Shown here: in pieces, positions 1 to 6,718 of the stretch
How the letters are laid out: every line of letters begins with the position of its first letter
How positions within the stretch are numbered: position 1 is the stretch's first letter
Source of the DNA: Prochlorococcus sp. AG-402-G06
GTDB taxonomy: Bacteria > Cyanobacteriota > Cyanobacteriia > PCC-6307 > Cyanobiaceae
Reading direction: 5' to 3'
NCBI GenBank assembly: GCA_003277985.1
Contig: QCHR01000005.1
Coordinates: 17,008-81,007 of the forward strand
Length of the DNA stretch: 64,000 bases
Notes under the pieces: generated by a model
What the model saw: the letters and a program-made list of their open reading frames with translations, nothing else
What the model was told of the DNA's origin: nothing
Database searches by the model: none
Program-made: the position numbers and the translations under genes

Positions 1-833
1 AGTTGTTCTCGCTCGGCGTATAGTCTCACGCATGATTCAGCACCTGTGTTGAGAGCTGTTTCGTCTTTACCTTGGTCTGATAACAGGACGAGAGACATTG
101 TGGGGTCTGGACCTTCTTCGAGCGTAAGTTCATAGCTACCCTCTTCAAGTGAAAAAACACCTGTCCACTCAAATGGATATTCTGGTTCAAGAAAAGTTGG
201 ACGACGCTGAAGTACTTGATCTAGATCAAAAGCACTTAGATTTAGCACAGTATCAATTGAGACGTCTGCTTGTTTACTGCGTATGACACGAGCCATACGA
301 TTCATATCACGTAGCCGTGACTCTAAGTTGTCGAGTGATGCATCTGAAACTAAATCAGTTTTATTTAGAATAAGGACGTCAGCGAAGGCAACTTGCTCCG
401 AACTTTCATCACTACGACCAAGTTGTTGTTCTATGTGGGCTGCATCTACAAGTGTGACTATGCCATCAAGTGAAAACTCATCACGGATTTCATCGTCCAT
501 GAAGAATGTCTGAGCGACAGGGCCAGGGTCAGCAAGGCCAGTAGTTTCAACTAATACATAGTCAAATTTGTCTCGCCTCTTCATGAGGTTTCCTAGTACA
601 CGAATTAAATCTCCACGTACGGTGCAGCAGATGCAACCATTAGACATCTCGAAGACCTCTTCATCAGCATTGATTACTAATCCTTGATCAATACCAACTT
701 CTCCATATTCATTTTCAATAACAGCTATTTTTTTACCGTGCTCTTCGCTCAGGATTCGATTAAGTAGAGTAGTTTTGCCAGATCCTAGGAAACCAGTCAA
801 TATGGTCACCGGTACTTTTTCCTTAATGGTCAT
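1..833 (-). CDS. CobW-family GTP-binding protein, probable zinc metallochaperone (3' end outside window)
   Basis: This is the N-terminal 277 residues of a COG0523/CobW GTPase; it starts at the ATG on the minus strand at 833 and runs off the left edge. I translated it by hand because the ORF track omits it. A Walker A motif GFLGSGKTT lies at about residue 14, the family metal-binding motif GCICC at about 65, and the guanine motif NKTD follows. Family members load or traffic zinc and other metals. From about residue 220 comes a segment beginning PFEWTGVFSLEEGSY that is not typical of the usual CobW C-terminal domain but resembles the insertion in the nearby ZnuA. The gene lies 9 bp downstream of a small unknown gene and probably in one operon with znuA. 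The zinc role is inferred from context. Confidence 0.9.
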   Translation of the reverse strand, partial: MTIKEKVPVTILTGFLGSGKTTLLNRILSEEHGKKIAVIENEYGEVGIDQGLVINADEEVFEMSNGCICCTVRGDLIRVLGNLMKRRDKFDYVLVETTGLADPGPVAQTFFMDDEIRDEFSLDGIVTLVDAAHIEQQLGRSDESSEQVAFADVLILNKTDLVSDASLDNLESRLRDMNRMARVIRSKQADVSIDTVLNLSAFDLDQVLQRRPTFLEPEYPFEWTGVFSLEEGSYELTLEEGPDPTMSLVLLSDQGKDETALNTGAESCVRLYAEREQ

Positions 834-842
834 TTCCTTTAA

Positions 843-1160
843 CTAATAATGTGAACAATGAGAGTTATCAAGAGAAATATCAGTTAGCCAATTCTCTTGT
901 ATTCCCAATAAATCTAGTGACTTTGATTCAAAATCATCTAGCTCAAAATAATTGTAAGGAACTTTTAATCTCACTGTATTTTTTCCATTTTCTTTCTTAA
1001 GCGAATGATTTGAAAATTGAAGTTCTTTTAAATTGTCATCGAAGTCAGTTGAGATAGTAAGTTTTAAGATTTTATCTCTATCCCATGGGGCTTTATCCAT
1101 AAAACTAGCCTGATCTTCCCAGTGTTGTCTGTAGGCGTTAAACCCTTTATGTGGATACAT
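843..1160 (-). CDS. Hypothetical protein in zinc operon
   Basis: A 105-residue protein that I do not recognise. It has no signal peptide or membrane segment. It is rich in charged and aromatic residues, starts MYPHKGFNAYRQHW and ends in a His/Cys-containing tail, DNSHCSHY. It starts at ATG and stops 9 bp before the CobW GTPase, so the two are very likely cotranscribed. A spacer of 57 bp with a strong inverted repeat separates it from znuA upstream. The position suggests a role with zinc, but nothing in the sequence proves it. The Cys/His tail could be a weak metal site (inference). Confidence 0.7.
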   Translation of the reverse strand: MYPHKGFNAYRQHWEDQASFMDKAPWDRDKILKLTISTDFDDNLKELQFSNHSLKKENGKNTVRLKVPYNYFELDDFESKSLDLLGIQENWLTDISLDNSHCSHY

Positions 1161-1172
1161 TCTTGTTGCAAT

Positions 1173-1201
1173 CCTGTCTGCATTCTATCAATGTAGACAG
1201 G
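1173..1201. repeat. Inverted repeat (12-bp stem) between znuA and the next gene
   Basis: CCTGTCTGCATT and AATGTAGACAGG form a 12-bp stem with one G-T pair around a 5-nt loop. It lies in the 57-bp spacer between the znuA stop and the next start on the same strand. No T-run follows in the minus direction, so it is not a standard terminator. It may be an intercistronic RNA hairpin that stabilises or separates znuA mRNA from the cobW part, or an operator. Confidence 0.55.
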
Positions 1202-1217
1202 AGTGTATTTGTAAAAG

Positions 1218-2744
1218 TTAAGGGTTAGTTAAATCATTCCATTTACTCTCAAGTTCATCACCCTCTTTCTCGTCACATTCTCCACCAAGCGAATCAACAA
1301 TTGTACATGTGTTGTGTACGGCTACTGAAACAGTATTCCCTTCTAGCATTAGACCATCAACAAAGATCTGATTTCTTGCAATAGGAGTGGAAGTTTGTCT
1401 GCTCAGGTTTTTCAATAGCTTGGAAGGAGGCTTTTGCTCAGCGAATAATACTTTCACGTTTTCTTCTTTCAGCTCAGCTATTACCGTTGAAATAGTCTCT
1501 GGTCTAAGGCTGGAAGAATCACCAACGTAATCTAATAGACTCAAAGTCTTCAAGCCAAATGCATCTCCGTAATATTCCATCGCTTTGTGCTTAGAAACGA
1601 TTGTCCTTCGATCAGTAGGAATTGTGGCAACTTGTTTTTGAGTCCATAAATCGAGATCTTCCAAAATAGAATTAACGGCTTGAGTCCTCTCTTTTAAAAC
1701 TTTTTTTGTTTCTCTGTCAAAGAAGGAAATTTTCTTATTGATATTTTTAGAAATGACATTTCCCATCTTGATAATGTTATGAGGGTCATGCCAGATATGA
1801 GGATCTAGCCCACCATGATCATGGTGATGATGGTGATCGCCTTCATCTGGGACTTGAGCAATCGGTTCAACATCGTCGCCTGAAATATCCTTAAAGAAAT
1901 GTTCGTCGGCTTCAAATTCAAAAGGCATATGCTCAGTAAAGAATGCATATTTACCAGCTTTTTTGATTTCTACAGTAAATGTTGTGATGTCTTTCTTCTC
2001 ATTAAATGAGAGAAGATATGCTTTTTCCTGCGCAACAAGTTTGTCATTATTGCGTTTAGTTTCTGAATTCTGAGACCCTAATAATTCTTTAGCAAGCTCT
2101 TCTGATGCTTCAATATCACCAGAGTTGAGAATAACCATTTTCATTGCAGGATCAGCATAGTCTCCATCGACTTTGGCAAAAGACCATTTGTATGTTCCTG
2201 CTGAAAGATCAAAAACACCAGCCCATTCAAAAGCTCCCTCTCCATGGGCATCGCCATGATCATCGTGGTCGTCATGATCGTCAGGCTTAGCAGCTGAATG
2301 ATCGTCATGATCATCGTGGTCATCATCCTTAGCAGCTGAATGATCATCGTGATCGTCATGATGATCGTCTATTTCTATTGCACTTACGCCTACAACAACA
2401 GTTAAAGGATTATCTAACCATTTTTTCATTGCAGGGGTCATCTCTGAACCAAGAGTAAATACTTGATTTGCACTTTTTAGTGTTTGAGCTTGCCTTGGAG
2501 TGATTTTGACATCATGAACATCTTGTTTTCTATCAATTAAGCAGGTTACAGGTGTTGAAGGTGGTGCAATCGCAGAAACGACATCGCAGACTAATGGCTC
2601 TACGGCAACAATGGGTTTTGAATTTGCCTGTGCACTCTGATTAATTCCAGAAAATAAAAATGCTCCAGCAACAAGAGAACTTTTGAGAACTGTTTTATTG
2701 ATTATGGGTTTAGCCTTTTTGGACTGATTAGAAAAATTCGACAT
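1218..2744 (-). CDS. znuA: Zinc ABC transporter substrate-binding protein ZnuA with large His-rich insertion
   Basis: A periplasmic solute-binding protein of the cluster A-1 zinc/manganese family. It has a signal peptide ending near SAQA (about residue 41), and the metal-binding fold is visible as QDVHDVKITP (His about 78), DPHIWHDPHN (about 315-324) and SKHKAMEYYGDAFGL. At about 508 residues it is some 170 longer than a normal ZnuA. The extra length is a His/Asp-rich stretch at about 127-168 containing DDHDDHSAAK twice, a module at about 171-281 (FEWAGVF to YAFFTEHMPFEFEA), and a second His run, DHHHHHDHGG. The track begins at a TTG; I prefer the ATG one codon in, at 2744. It is divergent from znuC across a Zur-box-like site. 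His-rich loops are known in ZnuA; the 110-residue module is unusual. Confidence 0.93.
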   Translation of the reverse strand: MSNFSNQSKKAKPIINKTVLKSSLVAGAFLFSGINQSAQANSKPIVAVEPLVCDVVSAIAPPSTPVTCLIDRKQDVHDVKITPRQAQTLKSANQVFTLGSEMTPAMKKWLDNPLTVVVGVSAIEIDDHHDDHDDHSAAKDDDHDDHDDHSAAKPDDHDDHDDHGDAHGEGAFEWAGVFDLSAGTYKWSFAKVDGDYADPAMKMVILNSGDIEASEELAKELLGSQNSETKRNNDKLVAQEKAYLLSFNEKKDITTFTVEIKKAGKYAFFTEHMPFEFEADEHFFKDISGDDVEPIAQVPDEGDHHHHHDHGGLDPHIWHDPHNIIKMGNVISKNINKKISFFDRETKKVLKERTQAVNSILEDLDLWTQKQVATIPTDRRTIVSKHKAMEYYGDAFGLKTLSLLDYVGDSSSLRPETISTVIAELKEENVKVLFAEQKPPSKLLKNLSRQTSTPIARNQIFVDGLMLEGNTVSVAVHNTCTIVDSLGGECDEKEGDELESKWNDLTNP

Positions 2745-2768
2745 CAAAAATATTAAGCGTATATAAAA

Positions 2769-2783
2769 CGATAATCATTTTCA
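2769..2783. promoter_or_regulatory. Probable Zur box in znuA/znuC divergent promoter
   Basis: CGATAATCATTTTCA matches the cyanobacterial Zur operator TGATAATNATTATCA (from memory) at all but two positions and is palindromic. It sits alone in the 89-bp spacer between the divergent znuA and znuC starts, where one bound Zur dimer could repress both. A zur gene is three genes away. I found no equally good match before the other genes of the island. Confidence 0.65.
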
Positions 2784-2833
2784 TTTGGTCTTGGCAAGTA
2801 TATTATGTTTCTTGTCAGCAAATCCTCTAATTG

Positions 2834-3529
2834 ATGTCTAGTTTGATTGCTGAAAATGTGACATATTCCTATTCGAGTAATATTAAACCTGCTTTAAGCA
2901 AGGTTTCTCTAAAGCTTGAGCAAGGTACTTTGACTGCTCTTGTTGGTCCGAATGGCGCTGGTAAGTCTACATTATTAAGCTTGCTGCAAGGTAGTAGCAA
3001 GCCGGATCAAGGAGAAATTACTGTTGATGGAAAACCATTGAGAAATAATCGATCTCAAGTGGCTTTAATGCCTCAGAGGGGAAAGCTGAATTGGAATTTT
3101 CCAATTACTGTTGAAGGATTAGTTTCTTTAGGTCGAGTCAATCATTCGAAATCGACTTGTTGTGAATTAGAGGCGGCTCTTCAACGTGTTGGAATATCTC
3201 ATTTAGCAAAAAGGCGACTTGATGCTTTATCTGGTGGTCAGCAACAAAGAGCATTACTCGCAAAAACCTTGATGAATCCTGCTAAAATTTTTCTACTTGA
3301 TGAACCGTGTTCCGCCTTTGATCCCCCTGCAAAAGAAGACTTCCTATTAATCATCCGTCAGTTAGCTGATTCGGGACTGACGGTTTTCGTTAGTAGTCAC
3401 GATTGGGGGACGTCCTTAAATGCTTATGACAAGGTTGTTGTTCTAGATAAGATTATTTTAGCTTCTGGCAACCCAGAAGAGGTTCAGGAAAAACTTAGTT
3501 CAATTAATTATCTAAGATGGAAAATATAG
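2834..3529 (+). CDS. znuC: Zinc ABC transporter ATP-binding protein
   Basis: A 231-residue ABC ATPase. It has Walker A GPNGAGKST at about residue 38, the ABC signature LSGGQQQRA at about 134, Walker B KIFLLDEP and the switch SSHDWG. It powers metal uptake by the ZnuABC importer at the inner membrane. The ORF track starts at a TTG one codon upstream; the ATG at 2834 is preferred. It is divergent from znuA, but its membrane partner znuB is not directly downstream: zur lies between them on the opposite strand. Confidence 0.93.
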   Translation: MSSLIAENVTYSYSSNIKPALSKVSLKLEQGTLTALVGPNGAGKSTLLSLLQGSSKPDQGEITVDGKPLRNNRSQVALMPQRGKLNWNFPITVEGLVSLGRVNHSKSTCCELEAALQRVGISHLAKRRLDALSGGQQQRALLAKTLMNPAKIFLLDEPCSAFDPPAKEDFLLIIRQLADSGLTVFVSSHDWGTSLNAYDKVVVLDKIILASGNPEEVQEKLSSINYLRWKI

Positions 3530-3555
3530 TTCTGATTGATCTTTATGCATTTCAA

Positions 3556-3957
3556 TCAAGCATTCAATTCTTGGGAACAATTTTGGCAGAGGCCAAAGTA
3601 TTCAAGAGTATGAAACAACAGCTCAAATTTTTTAGAGGCTTTTTTGGGTACGTGCATTGTTTTGACGGGGCATCCCTGCAATTGAGTGGTTTCTCCGCAG
3701 CTGACGCAAGTTAAATGATGAATATCTCTTTCAACTGGGGCATAAAGGACCTCGCCGTTCGGGAGGTGCCTCGAGCGTATCAAGCCTTGCTTTACTAACG
3801 CTTGCAAGTTTCTGTATACAGTCGTTAAACCCATTGCCTTTTCACCATTATGAAGTTTTCTATGCAGTTCTTGTCCACTCAACTCATCAGTACATTTTTT
3901 GAGTTCATTGAGAAGCTGTTGCTGTCTCTTAGTGATGTCAGGCTTGCTTGTATTCAT
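3556..3957 (-). CDS. zur: Fur-family zinc uptake regulator Zur
   Basis: About 133 residues, the normal length for the Fur family. It has an N-terminal winged helix with the recognition region GLTTVYRNLQALVKQGLI, then a dimerisation part with HHLTCVSCGETTQL and a C-terminal pair FGLCQNC. Two CxxC pairs form the structural zinc site. The family represses genes when metal-loaded. The location inside the znu genes, and the lack of iron genes nearby, favour Zur over Fur or PerR. An ATG at 3957 is more likely than the upstream TTG used by the track. It is convergent with znuC (26 bp) and divergent from znuB (52 bp), so it probably shares a control region with znuB. Confidence 0.88.
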   Translation of the reverse strand: MNTSKPDITKRQQQLLNELKKCTDELSGQELHRKLHNGEKAMGLTTVYRNLQALVKQGLIRSRHLPNGEVLYAPVERDIHHLTCVSCGETTQLQGCPVKTMHVPKKASKKFELLFHTLEYFGLCQNCSQELNA

Positions 3958-4009
3958 TAGCAAGATCTTAATTTGATCTCTTTACTGAACATACTGAATC
4001 ATTTGCTTA

Positions 4010-4795
4010 ATGTCTTTTATCAATACAAATTGGTGGATAATTCCTCTTCTGATAACTTCCTTTTCAGGAGTGCTTTGCCCTGCCATGGGGACTGTATTGA
4101 TAACTCATAAAAGGCTTCTTCAAGTCAATTTAATTTCACATTGTGTTTTGCCAGGACTTGCCTTGGCTATGGCGCTTGGGATTGACCCATCTATTGGAGG
4201 TGTCTTAAGCGGATTAGTGGGAGCTATTGCAGCAGAGAGTTTGACTAATAAGAAAAATCAAAATTATGAAGCTGTAATGAATACAATTCTTGCTGGTTCG
4301 ATGGGACTTGGAGTTTTGCTTATACCTTTACTTGGAATCAGGATTGATTTAGAGGCTGTTTTGTTTGGAGATTTATTAACTGCAAATTTGAGCGATTTAT
4401 TAAGAACTTTGATTGCGTTCTCGGCATTCATTTGCCTAATGCTTTTTGGGTACGACAAGCTTGTTCATATTGGTTTAGACCCAGAAGGAGCTGCCTCAAG
4501 TGGCGTTAATGTGTCTTTTTTAAATTTAGCTCTGGGATTTACCACTGCACTTGTCATTGTGAGCTCAATGTCAGCAGTCGGGGTCATCCTTGTGATTGCG
4601 TTACTCTCAACTCCAACTTTGTTGGGTTTACAGAAAGCTAGCTCTCTATGGGTTGCGATGGTTCGATCTTCCATATTTGGATTAGTTTTATCGATCATTG
4701 GTTTTTCTTTCGCTATGTTTATGAATTTGCCTCCAGGCCCACTTATTAGTGTTCTTTGTGTAATTTCATTGATCTTGCTTCCAAGGAATAATTAG
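4010..4795 (+). CDS. znuB: Zinc ABC transporter permease
   Basis: A 261-residue integral membrane protein of the ABC-3 family (ZnuB/MntB type) with about eight hydrophobic helices. Characteristic parts include the N-terminal ALMGTVLITHKR-like region (here AMGTVLITHKRL), SHCVLPGLALA and SAVGVILVIALLSTPTLLG. It forms the channel of the zinc importer with ZnuC and ZnuA. It is transcribed on the plus strand from the 52-bp region shared with divergent zur, so it must have its own promoter rather than depend on read-through from znuC. Confidence 0.93.
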   Translation: MSFINTNWWIIPLLITSFSGVLCPAMGTVLITHKRLLQVNLISHCVLPGLALAMALGIDPSIGGVLSGLVGAIAAESLTNKKNQNYEAVMNTILAGSMGLGVLLIPLLGIRIDLEAVLFGDLLTANLSDLLRTLIAFSAFICLMLFGYDKLVHIGLDPEGAASSGVNVSFLNLALGFTTALVIVSSMSAVGVILVIALLSTPTLLGLQKASSLWVAMVRSSIFGLVLSIIGFSFAMFMNLPPGPLISVLCVISLILLPRNN

Positions 4796-4955
4796 AATTG
4801 AATACAAAAAATCTTCATAATTTTTTTGGCTATATTTGATGAGTCTTTAAGAATCTAGGATTAGATCAAGAAATCTGAAAATAACAACGATTTGATTTTA
4901 GTTTGAATAAAATAGAACAAGTTGATTTCTAATTCGTCCTTTTATTGATTGAATC

Positions 4956-5573
4956 ATGAAGAGAACGCAACTTAATGTAAGTATTGATCCAAAACTTTTA
5001 GAAAAGATTAAAGAGAGTGCCAGGATTTCTGGCAAATCATTGGTTGGTTTTGTCTCTGATTGTTTTGTTAATCAAATAGAGAACCTTCCTGTTGAATCGA
5101 TAGATTCTAGATTTCAAAAAATTGAACAAAGGCTTCAATTAATTGAAAATAATCTTCAATTGCCAGCACTTAAAGCTCAAAGAACTCAACCTTTTACATC
5201 TCAAGAATTAGAAAATTTTAATGAATTTATCAAAGCTGTTTTTAGAAAAGAATTACAAAGAAAGGGATATAGATCAATGAAAGAGGCATGGAATGATTTT
5301 ATAAACCATATAAATTGTTTTGAACAATGGGATGAGACATGTTCTTTTAGACTTAAAGAGTCTCTTTTTATTGAACATGCTGATCCTTTAACAAGCGAAG
5401 AAATTAATCACCTCAAAGAAGGAGACGTATGTCCTCAACCAATACGAACAGGGATTATTAATTGGATCAACAATTCAGATAGAGGAGAATGTTGTTGCTC
5501 CGATAAAGAGTTCCCTTCACAGCAGCAAATTTGCGAAAAGGGTTCAATTTTAGTTGAAGAGATATATTCTTAG
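4956..5573 (+). CDS. Unknown protein with N-terminal ribbon-helix-helix-like segment
   Basis: A 205-residue protein I cannot name. Residues 1-40 (KRTQLNVSIDPKLLEKIKESARISGKSL) look like a ribbon-helix-helix DNA-binding unit: a short beta strand then two helices. Residues about 48-70 (RFQKIEQRLQLIENNL) look like a coiled coil. The middle is aromatic and charged, and the C-terminal part holds ECCCSDKEF, a possible metal or thiol site. It starts at ATG, and the 160-bp spacer upstream has no gene. It could be a local transcription factor for the metal island, but there is no direct evidence. Probably lineage-specific. Confidence 0.7.
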   Translation: MKRTQLNVSIDPKLLEKIKESARISGKSLVGFVSDCFVNQIENLPVESIDSRFQKIEQRLQLIENNLQLPALKAQRTQPFTSQELENFNEFIKAVFRKELQRKGYRSMKEAWNDFINHINCFEQWDETCSFRLKESLFIEHADPLTSEEINHLKEGDVCPQPIRTGIINWINNSDRGECCCSDKEFPSQQQICEKGSILVEEIYS

Positions 5574-5708
5574 ATCAATTAAGATCACTGTTCGTAAGTT
5601 AATTCAATCCTAAGTTGTTATAAAAAACTGGGAGGATGAATTGAAGCGTTTGTAGCTATATTGCCAAGAATTTTATACGACTACCTTAGATTCTTCATTA
5701 CTTCAAGA

Positions 5709-6152
5709 TTAGTTAGGGTTGATATGGACTGCACAAGGCATCCATAATTTACCCATCTTATGGACACCATTGCATCCGAGCTTTTTGGCTTCGATCTCTG
5801 CCTGAGCTTTGGTTGGATATGCATATATATTTTTTGAAGACGAAGAATTAGAGCGATTGATTGACTCCTGTATAGCATTGTTTTCTGGACTCCATACCTT
5901 TAGACCCATGGTTGTTATTCCGGCAGAAAATATTCCCATTCCTACTATTGAGGCATTTATTACTCCCATGGCTACAGCACCAATAGAAACGACGCCCATG
6001 GGAACAATTCCAATGCTTACAATCCCCATGGGAACAATTCCAATGGAAATGAATCCAAGTGGTGCTATGCCAAATGCAATTTTTTTTGGTTTGCTTCCAC
6101 AATGCGAAGGCCCTTCGATATCTTTTTGATTTGTACTATTTTTGGTTGTCAT
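5709..6152 (-). CDS. DUF3721 protein with Gly/hydrophobic pentapeptide array
   Basis: 147 residues in three parts. Residues 1-27 are polar. Residues about 28-83 are a run of five-residue units with Gly leading (GIVPM, GIVSI, GVVSI), most regular at a ten-residue period. Residues about 112-140 form a DUF3721 domain ending GCNGVHKMGKLWMPC. The array has no long continuous transmembrane helix and may form a beta-solenoid or a membrane-associated sheet (inference). DUF3721 has no known function, but its conserved Cys, His and Met residues suggest metal binding. It lies 15 bp downstream of a second DUF3721 gene on the same strand, so the two are probably one operon. Confidence 0.75.
   Translation of the reverse strand: MTTKNSTNQKDIEGPSHCGSKPKKIAFGIAPLGFISIGIVPMGIVSIGIVPMGVVSIGAVAMGVINASIVGMGIFSAGITTMGLKVWSPENNAIQESINRSNSSSSKNIYAYPTKAQAEIEAKKLGCNGVHKMGKLWMPCAVHINPN
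5995..6045. repeat. 30-bp tandem repeat inside the pentapeptide-array gene
   Basis: The 21-bp stretch CCCATGGGAACAATTCCAAT(G) occurs at 5995-6015 and again at 6025-6045, a 30-bp period that encodes one ten-residue unit. Flanking sequence continues the pattern with more divergence. This indicates recent internal duplication within the array. Confidence 0.7.
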
Positions 6153-6167
6153 TTATTGTTCGAAAAT

Positions 6168-6425
6168 TTAGTGATGATGGTGATGTTCACTTTTGGACTT
6201 GTTATGTTCATTCTCCTCATGAGCAGAATGACTTTTACAAGGCATCCATTTGTCACCCATTTTATGAGCTCCAGTGCAATTGAAATCCTTGGCTGCTTTT
6301 TCGGCTTCTATTTTTGTCTCAAAAAGAGAGGGAGTACCTTTTGTTTGAGAATTATCTGAACATCCTATTAGTGAAAATGATATTGAAAGAATAATTGTAG
6401 AGAGAATAGGCTTGAATTTGTTCAT
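6168..6425 (-). CDS. Small DUF3721 lipoprotein with C-terminal His tail
   Basis: 85 residues. A signal sequence of about 20 residues ends in a lipobox, SLIGC, with the lipidated Cys at 22, so the product is probably membrane-anchored outside the cytoplasm. Residues about 35-63 form a DUF3721 domain (FETKIEAEKAAKDFNCTGAH, then KMGDKWMPC). The tail HSAHEENEHNKSKSEHHHHH is strongly His-rich. The domain plus tail strongly suggests binding of zinc or another transition metal (inference). It is followed by a second DUF3721 gene, and a porin gene diverges from it across 293 bp. Confidence 0.78.
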   Translation of the reverse strand: MNKFKPILSTIILSISFSLIGCSDNSQTKGTPSLFETKIEAEKAAKDFNCTGAHKMGDKWMPCKSHSAHEENEHNKSKSEHHHHH

Positions 6426-6718
6426 TTATCTATTAGGGCTAGTAAACCTAGTCTGTAGACTAATTCAGCCTAGAGCTTTGTCATTGAATATTTCAAATAA
6501 TCTAGAACAGATAAGTAATTAAATAATCCAACTATTTTTTATCTTTTCTTTTTGAGACTAGATGTTATGGAAATTGGTTCTGAGATTTTTTCCTGACAAA
6601 GGCAAAAAACACGACTTTTGTATCTAAAAGCACATATTCTAGGCCTTTGACAAGCCTGAGAAGCTAAGTTCGTGAGATATGAATAGTTTTACTAGTTTTA
6701 CTAGTCTAAATAAGATCT
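6426..6718. promoter_or_regulatory. Divergent control region between DUF3721 lipoprotein and porin genes
   Basis: 293 bp with no convincing gene. It must hold promoters for both flanking genes. Just before the porin ATG two tandem copies of TTTTACTAG lie at 6687-6704, a possible protein-binding site or spacer. A short palindrome, TTGAATATTTCAA, lies near 6485-6497. Neither matches a Zur box well. Confidence 0.4.

Noticed and set aside
2141-2359. 72-residue Met/Thr-rich ORF opposite frame of znuA His region
   Set aside because: A shadow of the GAT/CAT-rich His/Asp repeat. The low-complexity product has no independent support.
3533-3558. Convergent terminator between znuC and zur (TGATTGA/TCAATCA)
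   Set aside because: Perfect 7-bp stem, but there is no T-run on either side and it overlaps the zur stop codon. Not convincing.
3517-3714. 65-residue plus-strand ORF after znuC
   Set aside because: Mostly lies over zur on the other strand and has no recognisable protein pattern.
6687-6704. Tandem TTTTACTAG as a Zur operator
   Set aside because: Direct repeat, not a Zur-type palindrome, and no likeness to the znuA/znuC site.
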